From: Streptosporangium nondiastaticum
Lineage (GTDB): Bacteria; Actinomycetota; Actinomycetes; Streptomycetales; Streptomycetaceae
Direction: 5' to 3'
DNA length: 64,000 bases
Assembly: GCF_003011965.1 (NCBI RefSeq)
Contig: NZ_PXWG01000027.1
Location: 1 to 64,000 of the forward strand
The notes beneath the pieces were generated by a model. That model was not told the DNA's origin and made no database searches. It saw only the letters and a list, made by a program, of their open reading frames with translations. Within the stretch, counting starts at the first letter, position 1. Every line of letters starts with the position of its first letter. Below are positions 51,519 through 60,662 of this stretch, piece by piece. The position numbers and the translations under genes were made by a program.

Positions 51519-52595
51519 TCAGCCTCCGATCGCGCCCATCAGCATCGGGAAGGAGGCGACGAGCTCCCGCTCCCAGTACGGCCACGTGTGCGTGCCTTCC
51601 GAGGCGCACACCGTGGCCGGGACGCCCAGCCGGGCGAGACGGGCGCGGAACTCCTGGTTCATGCCGAAGATCGCGCGTTCGACCGCTTCGCCGCCGTGGG
51701 CCGCGGGGTCGGTGCAGCGGGCCGGGGAGGGCGGCGGGCCGCCCCACTGCCAGCCCGTACCGCTGTTGGTGCCGTTTCCGTAGGAAACGTAGAGGGGCGT
51801 GCCGGCCAGAGAGGCGGCCTGGTGGAGCGGGCTGTTGCGCTCCCAGACATGCCGCTGGCGCACGTCGGCCGGGTCGCCGGTGTCGAAGGGATAGCCGGGC
51901 TCGCCCCACAGGCGCTTCCAGTCCGTCAGGCAGGTGAGGCCGCCCAGCTTGACGGCGTCGGGGCCGTTGAAGCCGCCGTCGGGCGACTTGTAGAGCGGGT
52001 CTACGGCGCCGCTGTAGGAGGCGGCCGCCTTGAACATGCCCGGGTGCGCGGCGGCGAACTTCAGCGCTCCCTGGCCGCCCATGGACAGGCCCGCGACGGC
52101 CGCCCGGTCCGTGCCCGCGCGGTACTCCCGCTCCAGGAGCGGCCTGAGCTCGCCGAGCAGGTAGGTCTCCCAGGCGGGGGCGCCGCCCGCGCCGTGGTTC
52201 CACCAGTCGCTGTAGCCGCTGCAGCCGCTGGTCTCCGGCATGACGACGATCGCGTCCCGCCCGGCGGCGAGCTCCTCCACGTGCGTGTTGCCGGTCCAGT
52301 CCTTGTGGTTCCCGCCGCCGCCGTGCAGCAGCCACAGGGTGGGCCACGTGCGCCGGGCGTTCCTGTCCCAGCCCGCGGGGAGCAGCAGCCGCACCCACTT
52401 GGTGTGCGTCAGCCCGTCGATCTCGGGTGACCGGACGGCCACGTCGAGCATGCGATCGCCGATCCGCACTTCCCGGACGACCCGGGCGGGATTCTCCGCG
52501 GCCCCGGCCGTGCCCGCGGGCACCTGCACCCCCAGCAGGGCCAGGAGCAGCGCGAGCACCGTCAGTCCCACTCGCCGGTGAGTCCTGTGCACCAT
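51519..52595 (-). CDS. Secreted esterase, antigen-85/esterase-D-like
   Basis: 358 aa. Sec signal ending GTAGAAE, alpha/beta-hydrolase fold: TLWLLHGGGGNHKDW, nucleophile Ser in VAGLSMGGQGALKFAAAHP, and the late His in EGTHTWPYWERELV. Antigen-85-like family members include mycolyltransferases and ordinary esterases; Streptomyces lacks mycolates, so esterase is more likely. ATG at 52595 has GAGGGGG upstream. Convergent with the mannosidase gene across 186 bp with no gene. Confidence 0.88.
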   Translation of the reverse strand: MVHRTHRRVGLTVLALLLALLGVQVPAGTAGAAENPARVVREVRIGDRMLDVAVRSPEIDGLTHTKWVRLLLPAGWDRNARRTWPTLWLLHGGGGNHKDWTGNTHVEELAAGRDAIVVMPETSGCSGYSDWWNHGAGGAPAWETYLLGELRPLLEREYRAGTDRAAVAGLSMGGQGALKFAAAHPGMFKAAASYSGAVDPLYKSPDGGFNGPDAVKLGGLTCLTDWKRLWGEPGYPFDTGDPADVRQRHVWERNSPLHQAASLAGTPLYVSYGNGTNSGTGWQWGGPPPSPARCTDPAAHGGEAVERAIFGMNQEFRARLARLGVPATVCASEGTHTWPYWERELVASFPMLMGAIGG

Positions 52596-52643
52596 GTGAC
52601 GCCCCCTCACGTCCGGTGATGTGCGTCATATTACGGTGAGGGT

Positions 52644-53219
52644 GTGACAACGTATGTGGCGCTGCTGCGCGGTATCAATGTGGGCGGCAAGAAGCGCGTT
52701 CCCATGCAGACCCTCCGGGAGCTGCTCTCCGGGATGGGTTGCGGCTCGGTCCGTACGCATCTCAACAGCGGCAACGCCGTGTTCACCCATCCCGGGACGG
52801 ATCCGGACGAACTGGCCCGGGAGCTGGAACGGGCGATCGAGCGCGAGCTGGGCTTCGCGGTGACGTGCATGGTGCGGAACGCGGATGACATACGCCGTGT
52901 CGTTGACGCCGATCCGTTCGCCGGACGGGAGGTCGACCCCGCGCGGTACGTGGTGACCTTCCTCGCCGGGCCCGCCGACGCCGAAGCCGTGGCGGGCGTC
53001 GACGCGGCGGCGTACGCGCCGGAGGAGTTCGTCCTGGCCGGGCGCGAGCTCTACGCGTACTACGCGGACGGCATCCGTGACGCGAAGCTCACGAAGGTGC
53101 TGACGGAGCGCCGCCTGGGCACGGCCGGCACCGGGCGCAACTGGAACACGGTCACCAAGCTGGCCGCCATGGCGCAGGAGACGCAGCAGACGGAGGAGCC
53201 GGCGGCAGCCGGGGAGTGA
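52644..53219 (+). CDS. DUF1697 domain protein
   Basis: 191 aa from GTG 52644. Opens TTYVALLRGINVGGKKRVPM, the hallmark of DUF1697, then HLNSGNAVFTHPGTDPDELA and GTGRNWNTVTKLAAMA near the end. No biochemical role is established for the family. Divergent from the esterase gene, with only 48 bp between starts. Confidence 0.9.
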   Translation: MTTYVALLRGINVGGKKRVPMQTLRELLSGMGCGSVRTHLNSGNAVFTHPGTDPDELARELERAIERELGFAVTCMVRNADDIRRVVDADPFAGREVDPARYVVTFLAGPADAEAVAGVDAAAYAPEEFVLAGRELYAYYADGIRDAKLTKVLTERRLGTAGTGRNWNTVTKLAAMAQETQQTEEPAAAGE

Positions 53220-53279
53220 CTCCGGCGCAACCGCCCGCCCGCGGCTCAGCCGGATGAGGTCTCCGCTTAGCATGCGGGC

Positions 53280-56006
53280 ATGAAGCTGCGTTTTCCCCGC
53301 CTGCGCGGGCGACGGCTCGCCGCCACCGCCGCCGCGGCCGTCGTGCTCGCCGGCGGCGGCACCTGGGCCGTGGCCTCCGGCGCGGGCGGCGATCCGCCCG
53401 TGCACCGCGAGGACCGCTTCATGACGATGCCGGAGGCGCCCGGCAGCAGCGGTTCCGTACGCGTCGACACGTCGTTCTTCACGGCGGGCGGTACGGGCCG
53501 CAGACCCGCCGTCCTCCTCGCGCACGGCTTCGGCGGCAGCAAGGACGACCTGCGCGGGCAGGCCGAGGAGCTGGCGCGCTCCGGCTACGCGGTGCTCACG
53601 TGGTCCGCGCGCGGCTTTGGCCGCTCCACGGGGCGGATCGGGCTCAACGACCCCGACCACGAGGTCGCCGACGTGAGCCGGCTGCTCGACTGGCTGGCCA
53701 CGCGCCCCGAGGTGGAGCTGGACGGGGACAAGGACCCCCGGGTGGGCATCGCGGGCGGCTCGTACGGCGGCGCGATCGCGCTCCTCGCGGCCGGTCACGA
53801 CAAGCGCGTCGACGCGATCGCCCCGCAGGTCACGTACTGGAACCTCGCCGACGCGCTCTTCCCCGGCGACGTGTTCAAGAAGCTCTGGTCGGGGATCTTC
53901 TTCACCTCCGGCTCGGCGGCGCCGGGGCCCGTCACGGGTGGCGGCAAGGCCGGCGCGGTGCCGCCCGCCGCACAGGCCTCCCCCGGGACGGCGCTCGGCT
54001 GCGGGCGGTTCGAGAAGCAGCTGTGCGACATGTACGAGCGGGTGGCGGTGGCCGGCAAGCCGGACGCGGAGGCCCGTGAGCTGCTGGAGCGGCGCAGCCC
54101 CTCCGCGGTCGCCGGCCGCATCAAGGTGCCGACGCTGTTCTTCCAGGGCCAGACCGACTCGCTCTTCCCCCTGGACCACGCGGACGCCGCGGCCGGGGCG
54201 ATCGGCCGCAACGGCGCGCCGGTCGCCGTCGACTGGATCGCCGGGGGCCACGACTCCGGCTTCGGCGAGACCGACCGGACCGCCCTGCGCACGCGCGCCT
54301 GGTTCGACCGCTACCTCAAGGGCGACGAGAGCGCGGGCACCGGGCCCGCCTTCCGGGTCAGCAGGACCGGCGGCATCGACACCACCGACGGCAAGGCGCA
54401 GCTGCGCGGCGCGAGCGGGGAGCGCTACCCGGGCCTGCGGAACGAGCCGCGGACGATCGGTCTGACCGGCCGCCGGCAGTCCTTCGCCAACCCGCCGGGG
54501 GCGGCGCCGCCGGCGATCTCCGCCGTGCCCGGCGTCGGGGGCGCGGCGTCGCAGCTGTCCGGGCTCGGCCTGGGGCTGTCCCTCGACTTCCCCGGCCAGC
54601 ACGCCCGCTTCGACTCGGCGCGCCTGGACGAGGGCGTCCGCGTGACCGGCTCGCCGGCGGTGAAGGTGAACGTCACGTCCGACACGGGCGAGGCGGTGCT
54701 GTTCGCCAAGGTCTACGACGTCGGCCCCGACGGGCGGCAGGTGCTGCCCGCGCAGCTCGTCGCCCCGGTACGGGTGACGGACGCGAAGGGCGGCCGGACG
54801 GTGGAGCTGCGGCTGCCGGCGATCGACCACACCTTCGAGGCCGGGCACCGGATGCGGCTCGTCCTCGCCTCGACCGACCTGGGCTACGCCTCGCCGGCGG
54901 CGCCCGCCGCGTACGGCGTCTCCCTGGAGGGCGGGCTGAGCGTGCCGACCGCCCCGGACGTGCGGACGGCCTCATCCGCGCTGCCGTGGTGGACGTGGGG
55001 GCTGCCGCTGGGCGGCGCGGTCGTCGCGGCCGCCCTGTTGCTGACCGGGCGCCGGCGGGTGACCGCACCGGCCCCGGACCCGGCCCTCGCCGGGGTGCCG
55101 CTGCAGATCACCGGGCTGAGCAAGCGGTACGCCAAGTCCGCCGACCGCTACGCGGTGCGCGACCTGTCGTTCCGGGTCGAGCGCGGCCAGGTCCTGGGGC
55201 TGCTCGGGCCGAACGGCGCGGGCAAGACCACGACGCTGCGCATGCTCATGGGGCTCATCCGCCCGGACGACGGCGAGGTCCGCGTCTTCGGGCAGGCGGT
55301 GCGGCCGGGCGCGCCGGTGCTGTCGCGGGTCGGGGCGTTCGTGGAGGGCGCCGGCTTCCTGCCGCACCTGTCCGGGCGCGCCAACCTCGACCTGTACTGG
55401 CAGGCCACGGGCCGGCCGGCCGAGGACGCGCACCTCGACGAGGCGCTGGAGATCGCAGGGCTCGGCCCGGCCCTGGACCGCGCCGTGCGGACGTACTCGC
55501 AGGGCATGCGGCAGCGGCTCGCGATCGCCCAGGCCATGCTGGGGCTGCCGGACCTGCTGATCCTCGACGAGCCGACGAACGGGCTCGACCCGCCCCAGAT
55601 CCGGGAGATGCGCGAGGTGATGATCCGTTACGCGGCTGCCGGCCGGACCGTCATCGTCTCCAGCCACCTCCTCTCCGAGGTCGAGCAGACCTGCTCCCAC
55701 CTGGTCGTCATGGACCGGGGCCGGCTGGTGACCGCCGGTCCCGTCGGGGACATCGTCGGCTCGGGCGACACGCTGCTCGTCGGCGTCGAGGGCGAGGTCT
55801 CCGAGGTGACGGCGGACAAAGTGGCCGCGCTGCCGGGGGTGGCCTCGGCGGTACGGGCCGAGGACGGCCTGCTGGTGCGGCTCGACGGCGCGACCGCGCC
55901 GAAGCTGCTGGCCGAGCTGGTCCGGCTGGAGGTCCCGGTGGCGCGCGTGGGTCCGCACCGCCGCCTGGAGGACGCGTTCCTGACCCTGATCGGAGGCCCG
56001 TCGTGA
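53280..56006 (+). CDS. Alpha/beta-hydrolase (X-Pro/CocE-like) fused to ABC transporter ATPase
   Basis: 908 aa. A signal or anchor helix (about 12-33), then a CocE/S15-like hydrolase (about 60-360) with nucleophile Ser in AGGSYGGAIAL (about 161), and a jelly-roll domain (about 420-560). A transmembrane helix follows (WTWGLPLGGAVVAAALLL, about 570-590), then a complete ABC ATPase (about 605-905): Walker A GPNGAGKTT (about 643), signature YSQGMRQR (about 740), LLILDEPTNGLDP. Topology implies hydrolase outside and ATPase inside. It overlaps the permease start by 4 bp, so the complex probably exports or flips a substrate that the hydrolase handles. Confidence 0.88.
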   Translation: MKLRFPRLRGRRLAATAAAAVVLAGGGTWAVASGAGGDPPVHREDRFMTMPEAPGSSGSVRVDTSFFTAGGTGRRPAVLLAHGFGGSKDDLRGQAEELARSGYAVLTWSARGFGRSTGRIGLNDPDHEVADVSRLLDWLATRPEVELDGDKDPRVGIAGGSYGGAIALLAAGHDKRVDAIAPQVTYWNLADALFPGDVFKKLWSGIFFTSGSAAPGPVTGGGKAGAVPPAAQASPGTALGCGRFEKQLCDMYERVAVAGKPDAEARELLERRSPSAVAGRIKVPTLFFQGQTDSLFPLDHADAAAGAIGRNGAPVAVDWIAGGHDSGFGETDRTALRTRAWFDRYLKGDESAGTGPAFRVSRTGGIDTTDGKAQLRGASGERYPGLRNEPRTIGLTGRRQSFANPPGAAPPAISAVPGVGGAASQLSGLGLGLSLDFPGQHARFDSARLDEGVRVTGSPAVKVNVTSDTGEAVLFAKVYDVGPDGRQVLPAQLVAPVRVTDAKGGRTVELRLPAIDHTFEAGHRMRLVLASTDLGYASPAAPAAYGVSLEGGLSVPTAPDVRTASSALPWWTWGLPLGGAVVAAALLLTGRRRVTAPAPDPALAGVPLQITGLSKRYAKSADRYAVRDLSFRVERGQVLGLLGPNGAGKTTTLRMLMGLIRPDDGEVRVFGQAVRPGAPVLSRVGAFVEGAGFLPHLSGRANLDLYWQATGRPAEDAHLDEALEIAGLGPALDRAVRTYSQGMRQRLAIAQAMLGLPDLLILDEPTNGLDPPQIREMREVMIRYAAAGRTVIVSSHLLSEVEQTCSHLVVMDRGRLVTAGPVGDIVGSGDTLLVGVEGEVSEVTADKVAALPGVASAVRAEDGLLVRLDGATAPKLLAELVRLEVPVARVGPHRRLEDAFLTLIGGPS

Positions 56007-56878
56007 GTGCTGCGGTGGACGAGGCGGAGAAGGCCGGCGGGACCGCTCCCGGCTACCGGGCGCGGCACACGCTGCCGCTGCGCGTGGAGGCGGTGCGGCA
56101 GTTGCGGCGGCGCCGGACGATGGTGGTGGGGGCGGTGCTCGCCGCCCTGCCGTTCGTGCTCATCGCGGCGTTCGCCATCGGCGGGCAGCCGAGCGGGCGC
56201 GACGGGCGGGTCACCCTCATCGACACCGCCACGGCGTCCGGGGCGAACTTCACGGCGACGTGCCTGTTCGTCTCGGCAGGCTTCCTGCTGGTGGTGCCGG
56301 TCGCGCTGTTCTGCGGCGACACGGTGGCGTCCGAGGCCGGCTGGTCGTCCCTGCGCTACCTGCTCGCGGCACCGGTGCCGCGGACGCGGCTCCTCGTCAG
56401 CAAGCTGACGGTCGCGCTGGCGTTCAGCGCGGCGGCGATGGTGCTGCTGCCGGTGGTGGCCCTGGCCGCGGGCACGGCCGCGTACGGCTGGGGGCCGCTG
56501 CAGATCCCCACGGGCGGTTCCCTGCCGGGCACCACCGCCGTGGGGCGGCTCGCGATCGTCGTCGCCTTCGTCTTCGTGGGGCAGCTGGTGACGGCCGGGC
56601 TGGCGTTCTGGCTGTCGACGGTCACGGACGCGCCGCTGGGCGCGGTGGGCGGCGCGGTCGGCCTGACCATCGTCGGGAACGTCCTGGACGCGGTGACGGC
56701 GCTGGGGCACTGGCGGGACTTCCTGCCGGCGCACTGGCAGTTCGCGTGGGCGGACGCGTTGCAGCCGCGGATGGAGTGGGGCGGGATGGTGAAGGGGACG
56801 GCGGTGTCGGTGGCGTACGCGCTGGTGCTGTTCGCTCTGGCGTTCCGGCACTTCCGGGGGAAGGACGTGGTGTCCTGA
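56003..56878 (+). CDS. ABC-2 type permease partner of the hydrolase-ATPase fusion
   Basis: 291 aa from GTG 56003 (GTGA overlap). Six helices: VVGAVLAALPFVLIAAFAIG, a large first loop, then LFVSAGFLLVVPVALFCGD and later GQLVTAGLAFWLSTV. Typical ABC-2 permease of actinobacterial efflux pairs. Confidence 0.88.
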   Translation: MSAAVDEAEKAGGTAPGYRARHTLPLRVEAVRQLRRRRTMVVGAVLAALPFVLIAAFAIGGQPSGRDGRVTLIDTATASGANFTATCLFVSAGFLLVVPVALFCGDTVASEAGWSSLRYLLAAPVPRTRLLVSKLTVALAFSAAAMVLLPVVALAAGTAAYGWGPLQIPTGGSLPGTTAVGRLAIVVAFVFVGQLVTAGLAFWLSTVTDAPLGAVGGAVGLTIVGNVLDAVTALGHWRDFLPAHWQFAWADALQPRMEWGGMVKGTAVSVAYALVLFALAFRHFRGKDVVS

Positions 56879-57171
56879 CGGACGGTCCGTCGGTCCGGCA
56901 CGGCGGGGGTCCCCGTGGGGGCTCTGTCATTGCCGGACGGCCGGCCGGGCACCGCCGGGTTCCCCGGTGGGGGCCGAGCGCCGTCGCGGCGGGGGAAGAG
57001 GCCCCGGTCCCGCCCTTTCACCGTTTCCCGGGCTGCGCCCGGACCCGTGGGCCGAGCCCCGAGCGCCCCGCAGGGGTTTCGGGAAGGCGCAGGAACAAGG
57101 CCCCTTCTCCCGCCGCAGCGGCCGGCAACCACCGTCTGCGCACCCGGCGGTGCCGAGCTGCCTCAGCCCGG
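56879..57171. other. Convergent intergenic region with GC hairpins
   Basis: About 290 bp without a gene. Contains several GC-rich inverted repeats, including CCCGGGCTGCGCCCGG near 57028, a relative of the dispersed hairpin repeat. Probably terminates both flanking transcripts. Confidence 0.45.
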
Positions 57172-58059
57172 TCACCCCGCCCCGTACACCCTCCCCGGCT
57201 TCCGCGCTCCCGCCAGTAAGTCCCGTACGGCCTCCCCCGCCTCCCCCGGCGTCCAGCGGTCGCCCTTGTCCGTGGTCGGGCCCGGGTGCCAGCCCTCCAT
57301 GACGGTGATGCGGCCCGCCTCGGCCGCGAAGACCTGGCCGGTGACCCCGGCCGAGTGGGCCGAGCCGAGCCAGACGACGAGCGGGGAGACGTTGCCGGGG
57401 GCCATGGCGTCGAAGCCGGTGGGGGGCGCGGCCATGGTCGCCGCGAAGATCCGCTCGGTCATCCGGGTGCGGGCGGCGGGGGCGACGGCGTTGACCTGGA
57501 CGCCGTAGCGGCCCAGTTCGGCGGCGGCGACGAGCGTCAGGGCGACGACGCCGGCCTTCGCGGCGGCGTAGTTGGCCTGGCCGACGCTGCCGAGCAGCCC
57601 GGCCCCGGACGTGGTGTTGACGACGCGCGCCCGCGGCGTCCGCCCGGCCTTGTGTTCCGCGCGCCAGTGCGCGGCGGCGTGCCGCAGCGGCAGGAAGTGG
57701 CCTTTGAGGTGGACGGCGACGACGGCGTCCCAGTCGTCCTCGCCGAGCTTGACGAGCATCCGGTCGCGCAGGATGCCGGCGTTGTTGACGAGCGTGTCGA
57801 GCCGCCCGTACGTGCCGAGGGCCGCGGCGACGAGGGAGGCCGCGCCCTCGTCCGTGGAGATGTCGCCGGTGTGCGGGACGGCGTCGCCGCCCCGGCCGCG
57901 GATCTCCTCCACCACCCCGCGAGCCTCGCCGGCGGAGGGCTCCGCTTCGTTGACGACGACCCGTGCGCCTTCCGCGGCGAAGGCGAGCGCGTGCGCCCGG
58001 CCGAGGCCGCGGCCGGCTCCGGTGACGGCGGCGACGCGCCCGGTGCAGATTCCGGTCAT
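57172..58059 (-). CDS. Short-chain dehydrogenase of steroid C/D-ring cluster (Rv3548c-like)
   Basis: 295 aa. NAD-binding AAVTGAGRGLGRAHALAFAA, NNAGIL and the YAAAK active site (Tyr, Lys) preceded by the catalytic Ser region NTTSGAGLLGSVGQAN. The length and C-terminal extension fit the Rv3548c type. ATG overlaps the upstream SDR stop (ATGA). Its place beside echA20/ipdAB-like genes suggests oxidation of a hydroxyacyl-CoA in ring C/D degradation. Confidence 0.85.
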   Translation of the reverse strand: MTGICTGRVAAVTGAGRGLGRAHALAFAAEGARVVVNEAEPSAGEARGVVEEIRGRGGDAVPHTGDISTDEGAASLVAAALGTYGRLDTLVNNAGILRDRMLVKLGEDDWDAVVAVHLKGHFLPLRHAAAHWRAEHKAGRTPRARVVNTTSGAGLLGSVGQANYAAAKAGVVALTLVAAAELGRYGVQVNAVAPAARTRMTERIFAATMAAPPTGFDAMAPGNVSPLVVWLGSAHSAGVTGQVFAAEAGRITVMEGWHPGPTTDKGDRWTPGEAGEAVRDLLAGARKPGRVYGAG

Positions 58060-58850
58060 GCGGGCGGCTCCTCGTGGTTGACGGTGGCGGCGGCGAGGAA
58101 GGCCGGACGTTCCCCGCCGCCGTGGACGAGCAGTTCGGCCCCGGTGATGTGGGCGGCGTCGGCGGAGGCGAGGAAGACGGCGGCGGCGCCGATCTCGTCG
58201 GGCTCGGCGAGCCGTCCGGCGGGCACCGTGCGGGCGACGGCGGCGAGCCCGGCCTCGTCCCCGTAGTGGAGGCGGGCGGATTCGGTGCGCACCATGCCGG
58301 GGACGAGCGTGTTGACGCGCACGGCGGGCGCCCATTCGACGGCCATGGTGCGCGCGAGGCTGTGCAGCCCGGCCTTGGCCGCTCCGTAGGCGGCGGTGCC
58401 GGGCGAGGGCCGGGTGCCGCTGACGCTGCCGACCATCAGGATGCAGCCGCCGCCGGGCTGTTCGCGCAGCAGGGGGTACGCGGCGAGCGACGCGGTCAGG
58501 GGTGCGAGGAGGTTGAGGGCGACGACGCGGGCGTGCCGGTCCGCGCCGGCCGCCGCGAGCGGCCGGAAGGGCGTGCCGCCCGCGTTGTTCACGAGGACGT
58601 CGAGCCGCCCGTAGTCCGCCGCCACGCGGTCGAAGAGTGCGGTGACGGCGGCCTCGTCGCGCAGGTCGGCGGACAGGTGGCGGGCGGTGCGTCCGGCGGC
58701 GGTGACGGGCCGGTCCGGCGGGTGGCGGGCACAGACGACGACGTGCGCGCCGGTGCGCAGGAAGGCCCGCGCGATGCCCGCGCCCACGCCGCGCGTGCCG
58801 CCGGTGACGACGACGGTGCGCGCTCCCGTGTGCCCCGTACCGGCCGGCAT
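58056..58850 (-). CDS. Short-chain dehydrogenase of steroid C/D-ring cluster (Rv3549c-like)
   Basis: 264 aa from ATG 58850 with GGGAGG upstream. VVVTGGTRGVGAGIARAF, NNAGGTPFRPL and YGAAKAGLHSLARTM (active-site Tyr and Lys), preceded by MVGSVSGTRPSPG. Leads the leftward two-gene transcript of the divergent promoter. Confidence 0.85.
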   Translation of the reverse strand: MPAGTGHTGARTVVVTGGTRGVGAGIARAFLRTGAHVVVCARHPPDRPVTAAGRTARHLSADLRDEAAVTALFDRVAADYGRLDVLVNNAGGTPFRPLAAAGADRHARVVALNLLAPLTASLAAYPLLREQPGGGCILMVGSVSGTRPSPGTAAYGAAKAGLHSLARTMAVEWAPAVRVNTLVPGMVRTESARLHYGDEAGLAAVARTVPAGRLAEPDEIGAAAVFLASADAAHITGAELLVHGGGERPAFLAAATVNHEEPPA

Positions 58851-58906
58851 GGTGCCACCTCCCGCGGCGGGTCGTCCGCTGCTACCTTCGGACCACGGCA
58901 CTACCT

Positions 58907-58920
58907 AACAAACGTTTGGT
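58907..58920. promoter_or_regulatory. KstR2-like TetR operator in the divergent promoter
   Basis: AACAAACGTTTGGT fits the dyad form AnCAAxnnxTTGnT reported for the mycobacterial KstR2 operator, with A/T in place of its central G/C pair. It contains the perfect 10-bp palindrome CAAACGTTTG. It sits between the divergent SDR and enoyl-CoA hydratase starts, and a KstR2-like gene closes the cluster. Confidence 0.65.
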
Positions 58921-58941
58921 GGAAAGGTAGCGGATCCTCCG

Positions 58942-59727
58942 ATGAGTGTCTCCACCTCTCGCCCCGAACCGGCCGTCGCCGTCGTCACCGTGGACTTCCC
59001 GCCCGTCAACGCCCTGCCCGTGCGGGGCTGGTACGACCTGGCGGCCGCGGTCGGCGCGGCGGGCGCCGACCCCGCGGTCCGCTGCGTCGTGCTGGAGGCC
59101 GCGGGCCGCGGCTTCAACGCCGGCGTGGACGTCAAGGAGATCCGGCGCTCCCCCGGCCACGAGGCGCTGATCGGCGCCAACCACGGCTGCGCGGCGGCCT
59201 TTTCGGCGGTCTACGACTGTCCGGTGCCGGTGATCGCCGCCGTGCACGGCTTCTGCCTGGGCGGCGGGGTCGGCCTGGCGGGCAACGCGGACGCCGTCGT
59301 CGCCTCGGAGGACGCCGTGTTCGGCCTGCCCGAGCTGGACCGCGGCGCGCTCGGCGCCGCGACGCACCTGGCCCGGCTCGTCCCCCAGCACCTCATGCGC
59401 ACGCTCTACTTCACGTCGCGCACGGTCACCGCGCAGGAGCTGCACGGGCACGGTTCCGTGTGGCGCGTCGTGCCGCGCGCCGGGCTGCGCGCGGCCGCCC
59501 TGGAGCTGGCGCGGGAGATCGCCGCGAAGGACGGCGTGCTGCTGCGCCTGGCGAAGGCCGCGCTCAACGGCATCGACCCGGTCGACGTGCGCCGCAGCTA
59601 CCGCTACGAGCAGGGCTTCACCTTCGAGGCGGGCCTGTGCGGCGTGGGGAACCGCCTGCGCGAGGCGTTCGGGCGGCCGGAGCAGGAGAAGCGGCAGGAG
59701 AGGGCGAGCGAGAGGGAGGCCCCGTGA
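58942..59727 (+). CDS. echA20: Enoyl-CoA hydratase/isomerase family protein (EchA20-like)
   Basis: 261 aa crotonase fold: the oxyanion-hole segments GRGFNAGVDVKEI and HGFCLGGGVGLAGNAD are clear. In M. tuberculosis EchA20 opens a ring of a steroid-derived indane CoA ester. Assignment rests on order: SDR, SDR, this gene, then IpdA-, IpdB- and IpdC-like genes, as in Rv3548c-Rv3553. The stop overlaps the ipdA-like start (GTGA). Confidence 0.85.
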   Translation: MSVSTSRPEPAVAVVTVDFPPVNALPVRGWYDLAAAVGAAGADPAVRCVVLEAAGRGFNAGVDVKEIRRSPGHEALIGANHGCAAAFSAVYDCPVPVIAAVHGFCLGGGVGLAGNADAVVASEDAVFGLPELDRGALGAATHLARLVPQHLMRTLYFTSRTVTAQELHGHGSVWRVVPRAGLRAAALELAREIAAKDGVLLRLAKAALNGIDPVDVRRSYRYEQGFTFEAGLCGVGNRLREAFGRPEQEKRQERASEREAP

Positions 59728-60662
59728 CCGGCGGCGACACGACGACGCCCGCGGACAGGACGACGTCCGTGGACGGGACGAAGGCGGGCGGGACGCAGCG
59801 GGCGGACAAGACCATGACCGCCGACGAAGCCGTCGCCCGCCTGGCGAGCGGCATGACCGTCGGCATCGGCGGCTGGGGTTCCCGGCGCAAGCCCATGGCC
59901 CTCGTCCGGGCCCTGCTGCGCTCGGACGTCCGCGACCTCACCGTGGTCTCCTACGGCGGCCCGGACGTCGGCCTGCTGGTGGCCGCCGGGCGGGTCCGCA
60001 AGCTGGTCGCCGCCTTCGCGACGCTCGACTCGATCCCGCTCGAACCGCACTTCCGCGCCGCCCGCCAGCGCGGGGAGGTCGAACTGGTCGAGCTCGACGA
60101 GGCGATGTTCATGTGGGGCCTGACGGCCGCCGCGCACCGCCTGCCGTTCCTGCCCGTCCGCGCCGGCCTCGGCTCGGACGTCATGACCGTCAACCCGTGG
60201 CTCCGCACCGTGACGTCCCCTTACGGGGACGGTGAGGAGCTCGTCGCCGTGCCGGCGCTCACGCTGGACGCGGCCCTGGTGCACCTCAACCGGGCGGACG
60301 CGCGCGGCAACGCCCAGTACCTGGGCCCGGACCCGTACTTCGACGACCTGTTCTGCGAGGCGGCGCGTGAGGCGTACGTCTCCTGCGAACGCATAGTCGA
60401 CAGCGCCGAGTTCACCCGGCGGGCCGGCCCGCAGACACTCCTCGTGCAGCGGCACTGCGTCACCGGCGTCGTCGAGGCGCCGGGCGGGGCTCACTTCACC
60501 TCCTGCGTCCCGGACTACGACCGGGACGAGGCGTTCCAGGCGGCGTACGCGGCGGCCGCGGCCGACCCGGCGGCCTGGCGGGAGTTCGCCGCCCGCTTCC
60601 TGTCCGGCGACGAGGAGGCCTACCGCGCCGCGGTCGCCGACTTCGCCGAGGGCGCGGCATGA
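59724..60662 (+). CDS. ipdA: CoA-transferase-like hydrolase alpha subunit (IpdA-like)
   Basis: 312 aa from GTG 59724. A variable 30-residue Asp/Thr-rich N terminus, then the class I CoA-transferase alpha fold: LASGMTVGIGGWGSRRKP, VVSYGGPDVGLLV, GLGSDVMTVNP. IpdAB hydrolyses the last steroid ring (C ring) of COCHEA-CoA. Overlaps echA20-like and ipdB-like genes by 4 bp each. Confidence 0.87.
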   Translation: MTGGDTTTPADRTTSVDGTKAGGTQRADKTMTADEAVARLASGMTVGIGGWGSRRKPMALVRALLRSDVRDLTVVSYGGPDVGLLVAAGRVRKLVAAFATLDSIPLEPHFRAARQRGEVELVELDEAMFMWGLTAAAHRLPFLPVRAGLGSDVMTVNPWLRTVTSPYGDGEELVAVPALTLDAALVHLNRADARGNAQYLGPDPYFDDLFCEAAREAYVSCERIVDSAEFTRRAGPQTLLVQRHCVTGVVEAPGGAHFTSCVPDYDRDEAFQAAYAAAAADPAAWREFAARFLSGDEEAYRAAVADFAEGAA

